Of a DNA stretch of 21,762 nucleotides, positions 8,383-15,901 are shown piece by piece. Source of the DNA: Euryarchaeota archaeon UBA259 (lineage in GTDB: Archaea > Thermoplasmatota > Poseidoniia > Poseidoniales > Poseidoniaceae); the NCBI GenBank assembly GCA_002506275.1, contig DAXG01000016.1:1-21762 (forward strand), in the 5' to 3' direction. The position numbers and the translations under genes were made by a program. The notes beneath the pieces are model-generated. The model was not told the DNA's origin. It made no database searches and saw only the letters and a program-made list of their open reading frames with translations. How positions within the stretch are numbered: the stretch's first letter is position 1; every line of letters starts with the position of its first letter.

Positions 8383-11232
8383 TTACAATCCAACTTCGCT
8401 GCGAGCAGCGGCAAGAGCATCATCGAGACCGTCTGGGAATGAGCCACCACCCTGTGCCAGAGTCGGACGTCCACCACCTCCGCCTTTGATGTGCGGAGAT
8501 ATAATTCGAAGCAGAGCAACAGCGTCGTATCGCTCACTCGCAGCCGTGCCCTCAGTAACTGCAATCATCAATTTACCACCGCCTTCTCTCGAGCCGAGAA
8601 CGGCAAGGGTAGGTTGATCGGCATCGAGTGTGAGTTCTTTGAGCATTTTTGTCATCTTCTTCAAATCACCAGTGACTTCCATAATCGCAATCCGAACACC
8701 GTCAATCTCAGAAGAGTCTGTCCCTCCGCCGGATGTCCGGAGGCGTACAATTTCTGCTTCAAGTTGTTCGATTACTTTTCGTTGTTCTTTCCATTCGGTA
8801 TAAAACCGTTCAGTCGTTTTCGGTAGATCCTGTGTTGGAATCCCATAGACCTCGCTCGCTTTTCGAAGCAGTTCGTCTTGATTTCGAGCATAGTTTAGAG
8901 CGGCTTGCCCGGCAACAATGTGAAGCCGTTCAACACCGTCTTGAACAGCGGCAGAACGCACGATTCGAATGGAACCGATTTGACCTGGCTCATCATGGTG
9001 TGTACCGCCGCAAGCCTGAATGTCATGGTCAGCAATACGTAAAACCCGAATCGAGTTCCCTTTCGGGGCACCACCTTGATACAAATCAAAGCCGTATTTT
9101 TTATCAGCGTCTTTCCGATTCAATTCGGTCTTTTCGGTTCGCTGAACTTGTACAAGTACTTCGTTAGCAATCGATTCAATGGCGTCCAAATCTTCACGCG
9201 TTAGTCGGTTGAAGTGGGTAATGTCCAAGCGTCCAGATTCCACAGATTTGTTTGCACCAGCCTGGTAGATGTGAGGGCCAAGAACCCGCCGAGCCGCTCC
9301 ACCGACGATATGAACAGCAGTATGGTGGTCCATGAGTTGCTTCCTTCGATTCCAATCTAAACTGCCATGAACCAAGTCACCGGTTTCGAATGTACCGTCA
9401 ACCAGATGAAGTATGTATTCTCCAACCTTTCGTGTATCGAGAACCTGCAGATGTTTTGAGTCGGTCGACAGTAGCCCATAATCACCTTCTTGCCCACCGC
9501 CTTCCGGATAAAAACAAGATTTGTCGAGGATGATTGCATGTGTTGCACCTTCAGGTATATCCTCACCAACCAAAGGGAGACTGGCAAGTACGCTCGCGTC
9601 GAATTCACGTTGTTGAACATCGTTGTAATACAAGGCAACTGAAGCAGGCAACTGAGGTAGACTTTCAACCAGTGGCTTCTGTTCGACTGCTTGTGCTGCC
9701 TGTTTGGCAATTCGAGCGTGTCGTTCTGCCATTTCTGCAGCGAAACCGGTACGGATTTGAAGATTCTTCCAACCTGCGTTTTGGCCCAGAGCCACGACCA
9801 TATCCGGTGCGAGCCCGTGCGAGTCGTTCAGATGAAAGAGTGTTTCATCAGGGACTGTATCAGCGTCTTTTGGTAAACCTTTCAATTGGGTGACAATGAC
9901 GTTTCCGCCTTTGCGAATCATTTCTCCGTAGCGCTCCTCTTCAAGTCGAAGAATACCGAGCAGGCCATCATGAGTTTGTTTCATTGATTGTCCGTCAAGA
10001 TTTACACCGATATGATGCTGGGCAAGTTCGGAAAGTGGAACGGTAATGCCAAGTTCATCACGGAGACGGAGTGTTCTACGAGCTAACATCCTTGCAAGAT
10101 AACCTGCCTTTGAGTTTGACGGAACCAAACCATCTCCAAGCATGTTTGACAAAGCATGTAAGTGGTCTGGAATGGCATAGATTTTCGCAAGTGGTTCTGT
10201 GATTGCCGTCAATTGTTTTGGGGTGACTGTAATGCCCCGCTCGCCAAGTCTACGCAGGAAAATCGACCGAAGTTCTTCAGCATCAACACCGGGTTCAATG
10301 TTCATAATCCCGTTCAGCCGACTCATTTCCCCAAGCAACGCATCCAAATCGAGTTCAGGCCATTGAGAACTAATCGTTGAGAATCCAGACAACTCTTTGA
10401 GCCAAGAAACGGTCTCAGGGTAGATGGCCTCGTAGATGGTCGGTGTGCCTGCAGCAGCCCAACAAAATCGTTCAAGACCGTAACCTGTATCGATAATCTG
10501 CAGGGGCATCTCCCGGTAACGATCACCTTTCAATTCCACATCACCGTCAGGATGTTCCTCTAAATTCATGAAAACCAAGGTTGCTAATTCAAGGCCCCCA
10601 ACAATGACTTCGACGGCAGCACCGGCATTTCCACCACCGCACCATGGGTTTTCAACATAAGTAATCTCATTTGCAGGGATACCAAAAGTCACCGTCATCA
10701 TGTCATGACAGTACTGAACACATTCTTCCATCCAATAGTACATTTTCCCATCATTCGGTCGGTTGAAGACGTGATGCGCCATCATTTCAAAGGTGGTCAA
10801 GTGTCGACCTGAACGGCCCACAGCATCAACGTCTGTGAGTCGAATACACGGTTGAGATATGGTGAGTGGGTTGGCAGGGGGTTCGACTTGCCCAGAAGTG
10901 ACATGTGGCTGGAAATCGGCAATTGAGGCAATGGTGAGATGAATGTCATCGCGCCATCTTGCCAAAACTGGATACGGTTCGACACGGGTGTGGCCAACCT
11001 GTTCGAAAAACGATAAGAATGCTTCACGCATGGCATCTTTCAGAGCTTTACCACGCATTGGGAAGCCAGGAATGAGGGGTTCTCCGATGAAGGTGTATTC
11101 ATCTTCAGATGTATCACCACAGGTATCCCGTTCCGCATCTGTTGTCCAAAACCAGAGGTCTGTAATTCGGCACTGTTTACGGACATAGCCTTCGCTATGA
11201 AACACGGCCAAATCAATTGGTGGTAATCCCAT
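8383..11232 (-). CDS. alaS: Alanyl-tRNA synthetase, archaeal type
   Basis: Charges tRNA-Ala and clears mischarged Ser/Gly; 949 aa counted from ATG 11232. The N-terminal archaeal extension (SEGYVRKQCRITDLWFWTT) precedes the class II core. That core contains the QPCIRLTDVD motif-2 region near residue 130, CGGGNAGAAVEV near 198, and the motif-3 segment TGYGLERF near 249. The editing domain has the zinc-binding set His637-x3-His641 and Cys741-x3-His745 (CGGTH). The C-terminal DHHA1 domain ends with the Gly-rich GGGGGRPTLAQGGG. ATG 11232 is preferred to the TTG at 11241: GGGGAG lies upstream of the ATG at a workable distance but touches the TTG. It is divergent from rtcB and convergent with the Nudix gene with no spacer. 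Confidence 0.96.
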   Translation of the reverse strand: MGLPPIDLAVFHSEGYVRKQCRITDLWFWTTDAERDTCGDTSEDEYTFIGEPLIPGFPMRGKALKDAMREAFLSFFEQVGHTRVEPYPVLARWRDDIHLTIASIADFQPHVTSGQVEPPANPLTISQPCIRLTDVDAVGRSGRHLTTFEMMAHHVFNRPNDGKMYYWMEECVQYCHDMMTVTFGIPANEITYVENPWCGGGNAGAAVEVIVGGLELATLVFMNLEEHPDGDVELKGDRYREMPLQIIDTGYGLERFCWAAAGTPTIYEAIYPETVSWLKELSGFSTISSQWPELDLDALLGEMSRLNGIMNIEPGVDAEELRSIFLRRLGERGITVTPKQLTAITEPLAKIYAIPDHLHALSNMLGDGLVPSNSKAGYLARMLARRTLRLRDELGITVPLSELAQHHIGVNLDGQSMKQTHDGLLGILRLEEERYGEMIRKGGNVIVTQLKGLPKDADTVPDETLFHLNDSHGLAPDMVVALGQNAGWKNLQIRTGFAAEMAERHARIAKQAAQAVEQKPLVESLPQLPASVALYYNDVQQREFDASVLASLPLVGEDIPEGATHAIILDKSCFYPEGGGQEGDYGLLSTDSKHLQVLDTRKVGEYILHLVDGTFETGDLVHGSLDWNRRKQLMDHHTAVHIVGGAARRVLGPHIYQAGANKSVESGRLDITHFNRLTREDLDAIESIANEVLVQVQRTEKTELNRKDADKKYGFDLYQGGAPKGNSIRVLRIADHDIQACGGTHHDEPGQIGSIRIVRSAAVQDGVERLHIVAGQAALNYARNQDELLRKASEVYGIPTQDLPKTTERFYTEWKEQRKVIEQLEAEIVRLRTSGGGTDSSEIDGVRIAIMEVTGDLKKMTKMLKELTLDADQPTLAVLGSREGGGKLMIAVTEGTAASERYDAVALLRIISPHIKGGGGGRPTLAQGGGSFPDGLDDALAAARSEVGL

Positions 11233-11349
11233 ACGACGCAACTCCCCAAGGGAACAAACCTCCGAACGAGCGATACACCTTGAAACCTATGGGTCAATAT
11301 TTCTAGAAAAAAGAACAATCCTCAAAGGTGAACTACTCGAGCGATATCC
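11233..11349. promoter_or_regulatory. Divergent promoter region alaS / rtcB
   Basis: A 117 bp gap lies between divergent starts. On the plus strand, AATATTTCTAGAAAA (about 11297-11311) is an A/T-rich, TATA-like element about 45 bases before the rtcB ATG. AAAGGTGA follows at about 11325-11332, perhaps too far for a standard ribosome-binding site. On the minus strand GGGGAG precedes alaS. Confidence 0.4.
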
Positions 11350-12825
11350 ATGGCCGATGATTGGCGTCAACATCTTTCGTCATTAGGCGATGGTACCATG
11401 CGAATCAAAGCGCATGGTAAGATGAAAGTCGATGCTCGTCTGGTCACCGATGAAAATCACCTACAGTTGCACGCTGATGACCGAGGACCAGAGCAACTGG
11501 TCAATGCAGCGAGTTTGCCAGGAATTGTTGGTGAAGCATGGGGAATGGCCGACTGGCATTTTGGATACGGGCTTCCAATCGGCGGAGTTGTTGCCACCGA
11601 TACCGAGTACGGTGATTTAGGCGGTGCGATCTCCCCTGGAGGCGTTGGATTCGACATCAATTGCGGTGTACGAATGCTGGCACTCGATGCGACAGCTCAA
11701 GACATTCCAAATCTCAAGAAACTTGCTGGACGCATTGCTGGTAGAGTTCCTGCCGGTGCATCCGGTAAAGGTGGGCTGAACATCACGATGAATGAGCTTG
11801 AGCAACTCATTCAGGGTGGTGCTCCTGCTGCAGCTGAGTTAGGATATGGGTTTGATGAAGACATACGACATCTGGAATCCGGAGGACAACTCGAAACGCT
11901 CAATGCTGAACTTTCTTCAAGAGCAAAAGAGCGTGGTCTTCGTGCGCTGGGAACGCTTGGAAGTGGTAATCACTTCCTTGAGCTTCAAACGGTTGGAAAA
12001 ACGGTTGATTCTGCCACTGCAGAACAATGGGGCTTGTACGACGGTCAACTTGTTGCCATGATTCATTCAGGCTCCCGAGGGCTTGGTCATCAAGTTTGCA
12101 GTGACCATGTACGCCTTCTTGAACGAAAATACAGTCAACAAGGCCAAGGATGGTTCAACCAAGAATGGGGATATGAAATCGCCGATCGACAACTCGCAGC
12201 AGCCCCTTTTCATTCGAAAGAAGGGCAATCGTATTTCGACGCCATGAATGCTGCAGCAAATTTTGCTTTTGCGAACAGAAGTGCGCTTGCTCATCGATTG
12301 AGGGAAGTTCTCAGACTCGAACTTGGCGTTGATGGGGAAGCACGAACGCTGTATGATGTTGCTCACAACATTGCGAAAGTCGAAATCCACGAAATAGACG
12401 GAAAACCATGCACCTGCTGTGTTCATCGAAAAGGGGCTACTCGGGCATTTAGCGGCGACAGTCCAGATATTGGCCAACATCATCGGGCGAGCGGCCAACC
12501 GGTTTTGATTCCAGGCGACATGGGTACAGGCTCTTGGGTCATGGCAGGTCCAAAAACGGGTCAAAACATGGCGTTTGGCTCATCATGCCATGGTGCTGGA
12601 AGAGCACTTTCACGAACAAAGGCTAAGAACACAATCGATGGTAAAGCATTGAAAAACGAACTTGAAGGAAGAGGGATACGTGTTCATGCATCAACGCCAA
12701 ATGTCCTCTCCGAAGAAGCACCTGAGGCTTACAAGAACGTCGATGATGTCATTGAACTCACGCAAAAGGCGGGTCTTGCCAGACCAGTCGTGCGACTTAA
12801 CCCACTTGCAGTCATCAAAGGTTAA
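11350..12825 (+). CDS. rtcB: RNA-splicing ligase RtcB (tRNA ligase)
   Basis: GTP- and Mn-dependent ligase that joins 2',3'-cyclic-phosphate (or 3'-phosphate) and 5'-OH RNA ends. In archaea it acts after intron removal from tRNA and in RNA repair. At 491 aa it is close to the 481 aa of the Pyrococcus enzyme. The active-site residues are all present: Cys105 (DINCGVR), His208 (GSGNHFLE), His239 (IHSGSRGLGH), His339 (DVAHNI) and the guanylylated His414 (SSCHGAGRALSR). PGDMGTGSWVMAG is also typical. There is no intein, although archaeal RtcB often carries one. The start is ATG 11350. The stop TAA directly abuts the stop of the small convergent gene. It is divergent from alaS, so both flanking genes serve tRNA metabolism. 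No archease gene is seen nearby. Confidence 0.97.
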   Translation: MADDWRQHLSSLGDGTMRIKAHGKMKVDARLVTDENHLQLHADDRGPEQLVNAASLPGIVGEAWGMADWHFGYGLPIGGVVATDTEYGDLGGAISPGGVGFDINCGVRMLALDATAQDIPNLKKLAGRIAGRVPAGASGKGGLNITMNELEQLIQGGAPAAAELGYGFDEDIRHLESGGQLETLNAELSSRAKERGLRALGTLGSGNHFLELQTVGKTVDSATAEQWGLYDGQLVAMIHSGSRGLGHQVCSDHVRLLERKYSQQGQGWFNQEWGYEIADRQLAAAPFHSKEGQSYFDAMNAAANFAFANRSALAHRLREVLRLELGVDGEARTLYDVAHNIAKVEIHEIDGKPCTCCVHRKGATRAFSGDSPDIGQHHRASGQPVLIPGDMGTGSWVMAGPKTGQNMAFGSSCHGAGRALSRTKAKNTIDGKALKNELEGRGIRVHASTPNVLSEEAPEAYKNVDDVIELTQKAGLARPVVRLNPLAVIKG

Positions 12826-13011
12826 TCACATGCAGTAGTTGTGTGCAGGTTGACCGGGTATGGTCGGTGCAGCACCACTGTGAACGCCGTCAGGCTCTTC
12901 ACAGATGACACTTAGAAGCGTGTTCACAAGGTCTTTCAGTTCATCAACTTGGCTCTGAAGATCACGAACTCGTTGTCGCATCTCCGTTTTTGTTTCTAGC
13001 TCTCGCTCCAT
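12826..13011 (-). CDS. Small coiled-coil protein of unknown function
   Basis: A 61 aa protein. Residues 1-37 are strongly charged with heptad-like spacing (METRLETK-type start, then RVRDLQSQVDELKDLVNTLL), which predicts a single coiled-coil helix. The last 23 residues are Gly/Pro-rich and end in Cys-Met. I do not recognise a family. Support for it being real: an ATG start, a TATA-like region 30-45 bases upstream, a stop that abuts the rtcB stop in the same way as other convergent gene pairs here, and no competing frame. Its role may be as an oligomerisation partner, but nothing shows with what. Confidence 0.6.
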   Translation of the reverse strand: MERELETKTEMRQRVRDLQSQVDELKDLVNTLLSVICEEPDGVHSGAAPTIPGQPAHNYCM

Positions 13012-13039
13012 AATATCCCATCCAGAGAAGTTGCCTTCT

Positions 13040-13056
13040 CCATTTATTGATTTATC
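13040..13056 (-). promoter_or_regulatory. TATA-like promoter of the small coiled-coil gene
   Basis: Read on the minus strand, this holds GATAAATCAATAAATG: two overlapping A/T-rich, TATA-like elements centred about 33 and 42 bases before the ATG at 13011. This spacing would give a transcript with a very short leader, as is common in archaea. Confidence 0.45.
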
Positions 13057-13133
13057 AAAATCACCTTATAGCCTTTGAGTAATTCCTATCGATGAAAGGT
13101 AGATTTTTTCGACAATGAGTCGACGCGAAGCGG

Positions 13134-13140
13134 TTATATT
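13134..13140 (+). promoter_or_regulatory. TATA box of tRNA-Thr
   Basis: TTATATT is centred about 29 bases before the first tRNA base (13166), the position expected for an archaeal TATA box. The preceding GAAGCGG could act as a BRE. Confidence 0.65.
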
Positions 13141-13165
13141 GCAAGGGTTGGTCGCCGTCTTTACT

Positions 13166-13240
13166 GCCACCGTGGCTTAGCGGTATAGCACCTCATTGGT
13201 AATGAGGAGGTCGCGAGTTCAATTCTCGCCGGTGGCTCCA
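13166..13240 (+). tRNA. tRNA-Thr (anticodon GGT), CCA encoded
   Basis: A cloverleaf folds by eye. The acceptor GCCACCG pairs with CGGTGGC. The D stem is GCTT/TAGC with a mismatch at its tip. The anticodon stem is CCTCA/TGAGG with loop TTGGTAA, giving anticodon GGT (reads ACC/ACT). The variable loop is AGGTC, and the T stem is GCGAG/CTCGC with loop TTCAATT. The discriminator is T73, as usual for archaeal tRNA-Thr. CCA is encoded at 13238-13240. No intron. Confidence 0.96.
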
Positions 13241-13262
13241 CAATCGCAAAGCCCGGCAACCA

Positions 13263-13267
13263 TTTTT
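13263..13267 (+). terminator. T-tract terminator after tRNA-Thr
   Basis: Five T residues 23 bases after the encoded CCA match the short oligo-T signals that end archaeal transcripts. Weak on its own; position is the main support. The rest of the gap between the tRNAs (13241-13343) holds no gene that I can see. Confidence 0.4.
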
Positions 13268-13343
13268 CTGTTCGCTTCGTTTCATTCAATTAAAAGCAAG
13301 TCTGGCAGGTAGATCAACAAAGCCCTCTCAAGTGTAATTAAGG

Positions 13344-13426
13344 CGCCGAGAGAGAGATTTGAACTCTCGTGCCACAAGGACACGCGATTTCCAGTCGCGC
13401 GCAATACCAGGCTATGCGATCTCGGC
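13344..13426 (-). tRNA. tRNA-Ser (anticodon GGA)
   Basis: A class II tRNA on the minus strand. The acceptor GCCGAGA pairs with TCTCGGC. The D arm is GCAT/TTGC around AGCCTGGTA. The anticodon stem is CGCGA/TCGCG with loop CTGGAAA, giving anticodon GGA (reads TCC/TCT). The long variable arm folds as TGTC/GGCA with loop CTTGT, as required for Ser. The T stem is GAGAG/CTCTC with loop TTCAAAT. The discriminator is G73. The next bases are CCT, so the final A of CCA is not encoded, unlike the neighbouring tRNA-Thr. Confidence 0.95.
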
Positions 13427-13451
13427 TCGTAACCTGCCGACTTAGCATTGG

Positions 13452-13457
13452 CGTTTA
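13452..13457 (-). promoter_or_regulatory. TATA-like box of tRNA-Ser
   Basis: TTAAAC on the minus strand is about 26-31 bases before the tRNA 5' end (13426), the expected TATA position. It directly touches the ATG (13458) of the divergent membrane protein gene, so TBP bound here would sit on that gene's start. Confidence 0.5.
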
Positions 13458-14669
13458 ATGCTCACCCCTCGAAACTTTTCTTTTTTTGAGACGCTCAAAG
13501 CGAAAGGTCTCAAAGGTGAACCGGTTGCGTCGGGTATGAGCGTAGAGGTCGTACCTCTTGGACGCGAAGAAGAGGACCATGCAGTTCTTCCGTTCCGATT
13601 GCGTGACATCCGCCCAGTCATTGCATTTTCTGAAAAATATCCGTTTGCTAAACCTCTCGATGTGATTCAGTCTGAATTAAAGTTTCAGTCCAAATTGGCT
13701 GCCCGTGAATGGAACAGTGAATATTGGGTAACGCTCGCTATTGGGCTGGCGGGTTTTCTCCTCGGGGCTGTCTCAACGGAGTTGCTCAGTGGCGGTGATG
13801 CACAGAAAGTAGCCTGGGACGGCCTAGCCGCTGTGCGAGGAGTCGCTTTCTTCCAGATGCTTCTTTCACTGATTTGCTGGAGCATCTTCACCATGCAAAT
13901 ATGGAGGCTTTTCCCTGTTATTCGTATACACGCAATATCTCTCCTCGTATTGTGGAATCTCACAATGGTATCGCAACTCTTTTTCCATCTGAACCAAATT
14001 GATTTCCCATCAGGTGCCACACTTGGTGATATGATGTTAGGGACTCTCATCCTGTTGATTGTTCTGTTTTTCATCTATAATTTCGGAAAGGCGGTAATTG
14101 AAACGCGGAACTTGCATGTCGAAGAATACCATGTTCACGAGGATGTCCGTCTTATGGAAATGGAAATGGCAGAGCATTCACTTCGTGGTTGGGGCTTTGT
14201 ATTAGGAACTTGGTTTATTTTGATACTTATTTCCTCTTGGGCTGGTGCTCACTTTGTATCCGAACGTGGTGGTGACCGAATTGGCTCACTCTCCGTTCAC
14301 ATTGTGGCTGGTGTTCTCTCGATGCCGCTCTACATGGGAATCATATGGTATCCACAACGAATGCTCGGCACTGGAACCCAAGTTACGACAAAGGCCGCAA
14401 TTAACGCTGAAAGAGAAATTGGAGGTGTCCTCGCAGCAGAACTGCATCAAGAGTCTCAATGCCCTGAATGTGAAAAACCAATGAATATATACCGTGATGC
14501 GAATGGCGTAGTGATGGTTCCTTGCCCTTCTGCAGGATGCTCCAATTCAAATGCTGTTGGAACTGAATGTGCATCGTGCTCCACCCTATCCCCCTCTCGC
14601 CATGATTGCCCCCATTGTGGCATCAATGCGCCAGTTCTCGACTTTTTATCTGATATGGAGGCTTGGTAA
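13458..14669 (+). CDS. Six-helix membrane protein with two C-terminal zinc ribbons
   Basis: Family not recognised; 403 aa. An N-terminal soluble part (1-88) is followed by predicted transmembrane helices at about 90-110, 126-148, 157-175, 190-210, 246-265 and 278-298. The cytoplasmic tail carries eight cysteines in four pairs: Cys335/338, Cys356/361, Cys371/374 and Cys384/387. This is the pattern of two zinc ribbons, or one treble arrangement, with knuckles CPEC, CASC and CPHC. The start is ATG 13458; an internal ATG at 13536 is a weaker alternative. Its stop TAA shares one base with the ATG of the cysteine desulfurase gene, so the two are translationally coupled. Only 31 bp separate it from the divergent tRNA-Ser. 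It may be a membrane scaffold or sensor for the operon; this is inference. Confidence 0.82.
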   Translation: MLTPRNFSFFETLKAKGLKGEPVASGMSVEVVPLGREEEDHAVLPFRLRDIRPVIAFSEKYPFAKPLDVIQSELKFQSKLAAREWNSEYWVTLAIGLAGFLLGAVSTELLSGGDAQKVAWDGLAAVRGVAFFQMLLSLICWSIFTMQIWRLFPVIRIHAISLLVLWNLTMVSQLFFHLNQIDFPSGATLGDMMLGTLILLIVLFFIYNFGKAVIETRNLHVEEYHVHEDVRLMEMEMAEHSLRGWGFVLGTWFILILISSWAGAHFVSERGGDRIGSLSVHIVAGVLSMPLYMGIIWYPQRMLGTGTQVTTKAAINAEREIGGVLAAELHQESQCPECEKPMNIYRDANGVVMVPCPSAGCSNSNAVGTECASCSTLSPSRHDCPHCGINAPVLDFLSDMEAW

Positions 14670-15892
14670 TGGACATCAATAAAATTCGAATGGAATTCCC
14701 GACACTACGTTCAGATTCCCCACCAGCCTATCTTGATAATGCCTGCGTGACCCTCAAACCGGATTGCGTAATACAATCCATTACAGACTACTACACAAAA
14801 ACACCAGGATGCGGTGGGAGATCCGTTCATCGATACGGTACCAAAGTTTCGAGAGCAACAAACGAAGCAAGAATGAAACTTCAAAGGTTTTTGAACGCTG
14901 AATCTGCAAACGAGGTCGTCTTCACTCGAAATGCTACGCATTCCCTTAATCAAGTGGCCCACGGTATGAAATGGGCACCAGGCGATGTGGTTCTCACCAC
15001 CGACCGAGAACATAATTCAAATCTTGTACCGTGGATACAACTGGAAAAGGAGCAAGGTATCGATCACCGTACCGTCGCTTCAAACCAAGACAATACCTTC
15101 AATCTTGAAGCGTTTGAAAAGGCATGTGCAGAAGCAGGAAATCGACTCAAGATGGTATCGATGAGCCAAGTAGGCAACCTTGATGGTGTACAGATACCAA
15201 TCAAAGAAATCGCCCGAATTGCTCACGACCATGGTGCATTGGTATGTGTTGATGGAGCGCAATCTACTCCACACATGCGTGTTGATGTACAAGATTTAGG
15301 CATCGATTTCATGGGATTTTCAATTCATAAGATGTGCGGTCCTTCTGGAATGGGGGGTCTGTGGGGTCGATACGATTTGCTGGACAATTTACGTACAATT
15401 CAGTCCGGCGGTCAAACTGTTTCGAATTCAACCTACGATTCCATTGACTGGGCCAAACCACCTGCTCGGTTTGAAGGGGGGCTGGGTAATTTTTCCGGTA
15501 TGATGGCAACTGGAGCAACCATCGATTTTCTTTCGAAATACGACATGAATGAAGTTCATGCTCATGAAATAAAACTCAACAGAATAATGACCAATGGAAT
15601 CAAGGATTTGCCAGGAATCGAAATTATTGGCCCTCAAGACCCAAAACTTCGCGGTGGTATCTGTTCAATTTTGATGGGGAATTTACCCGCACATGACATA
15701 GCAATCTTGTTGGATGAGGCTGCCGGAGTCATGGTTCGCAGCGGACAGCATTGCGTCCATTCATGGTTCAACGCAAAGGGGCATTCAAACGGTTCATTGA
15801 GGGCTTCAGCCTACATGTACAACACTGAGGATGAAGCACGCTTGTTTGCCGAGACTTTTTCTGAGGCAGTGCATGCATTCTCTGCACAGTGA
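14669..15892 (+). CDS. SufS-like cysteine desulfurase (class V aminotransferase fold)
   Basis: PLP enzyme of 407 aa predicted to take sulfur from cysteine, giving alanine and an enzyme persulfide for Fe-S clusters or thiolation. Key residues align with SufS: His115 (TDREHNSN), Asp195 (VCVDGAQS), PLP-binding Lys221 (SIHKMCGPSGMGGLW), Arg357 and the persulfide Cys362 (VRSGQHCVH), and Arg378 (SLRAS). Deviations from the usual family motifs: LDNACVTLKP where LDNAATTQKP is common, and GCGGRSVHRYG near 47-57. ATG 14669 overlaps the previous stop (TAATG), with GGAGG at 14657-14661 as ribosome-binding site. A TTG six bases upstream is in frame but not needed. No sufBCD or scaffold gene is nearby, so its sulfur acceptor is unclear. 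A related PLP lyase, such as a selenocysteine lyase, is the alternative. Confidence 0.86.
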   Translation: MDINKIRMEFPTLRSDSPPAYLDNACVTLKPDCVIQSITDYYTKTPGCGGRSVHRYGTKVSRATNEARMKLQRFLNAESANEVVFTRNATHSLNQVAHGMKWAPGDVVLTTDREHNSNLVPWIQLEKEQGIDHRTVASNQDNTFNLEAFEKACAEAGNRLKMVSMSQVGNLDGVQIPIKEIARIAHDHGALVCVDGAQSTPHMRVDVQDLGIDFMGFSIHKMCGPSGMGGLWGRYDLLDNLRTIQSGGQTVSNSTYDSIDWAKPPARFEGGLGNFSGMMATGATIDFLSKYDMNEVHAHEIKLNRIMTNGIKDLPGIEIIGPQDPKLRGGICSILMGNLPAHDIAILLDEAAGVMVRSGQHCVHSWFNAKGHSNGSLRASAYMYNTEDEARLFAETFSEAVHAFSAQ

Positions 15893-15901
15893 GGTGATTG
15901 A

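Noticed and set aside
11350..12825. Intein within rtcB
   Set aside because: Archaeal rtcB is a frequent intein site, but the frame is 491 codons and continuous across all active-site motifs.
13241..13343. CRISPR array or small RNA between the tRNAs
   Set aside because: No direct repeats are present and no stable hairpin is evident; only a T-tract is seen.
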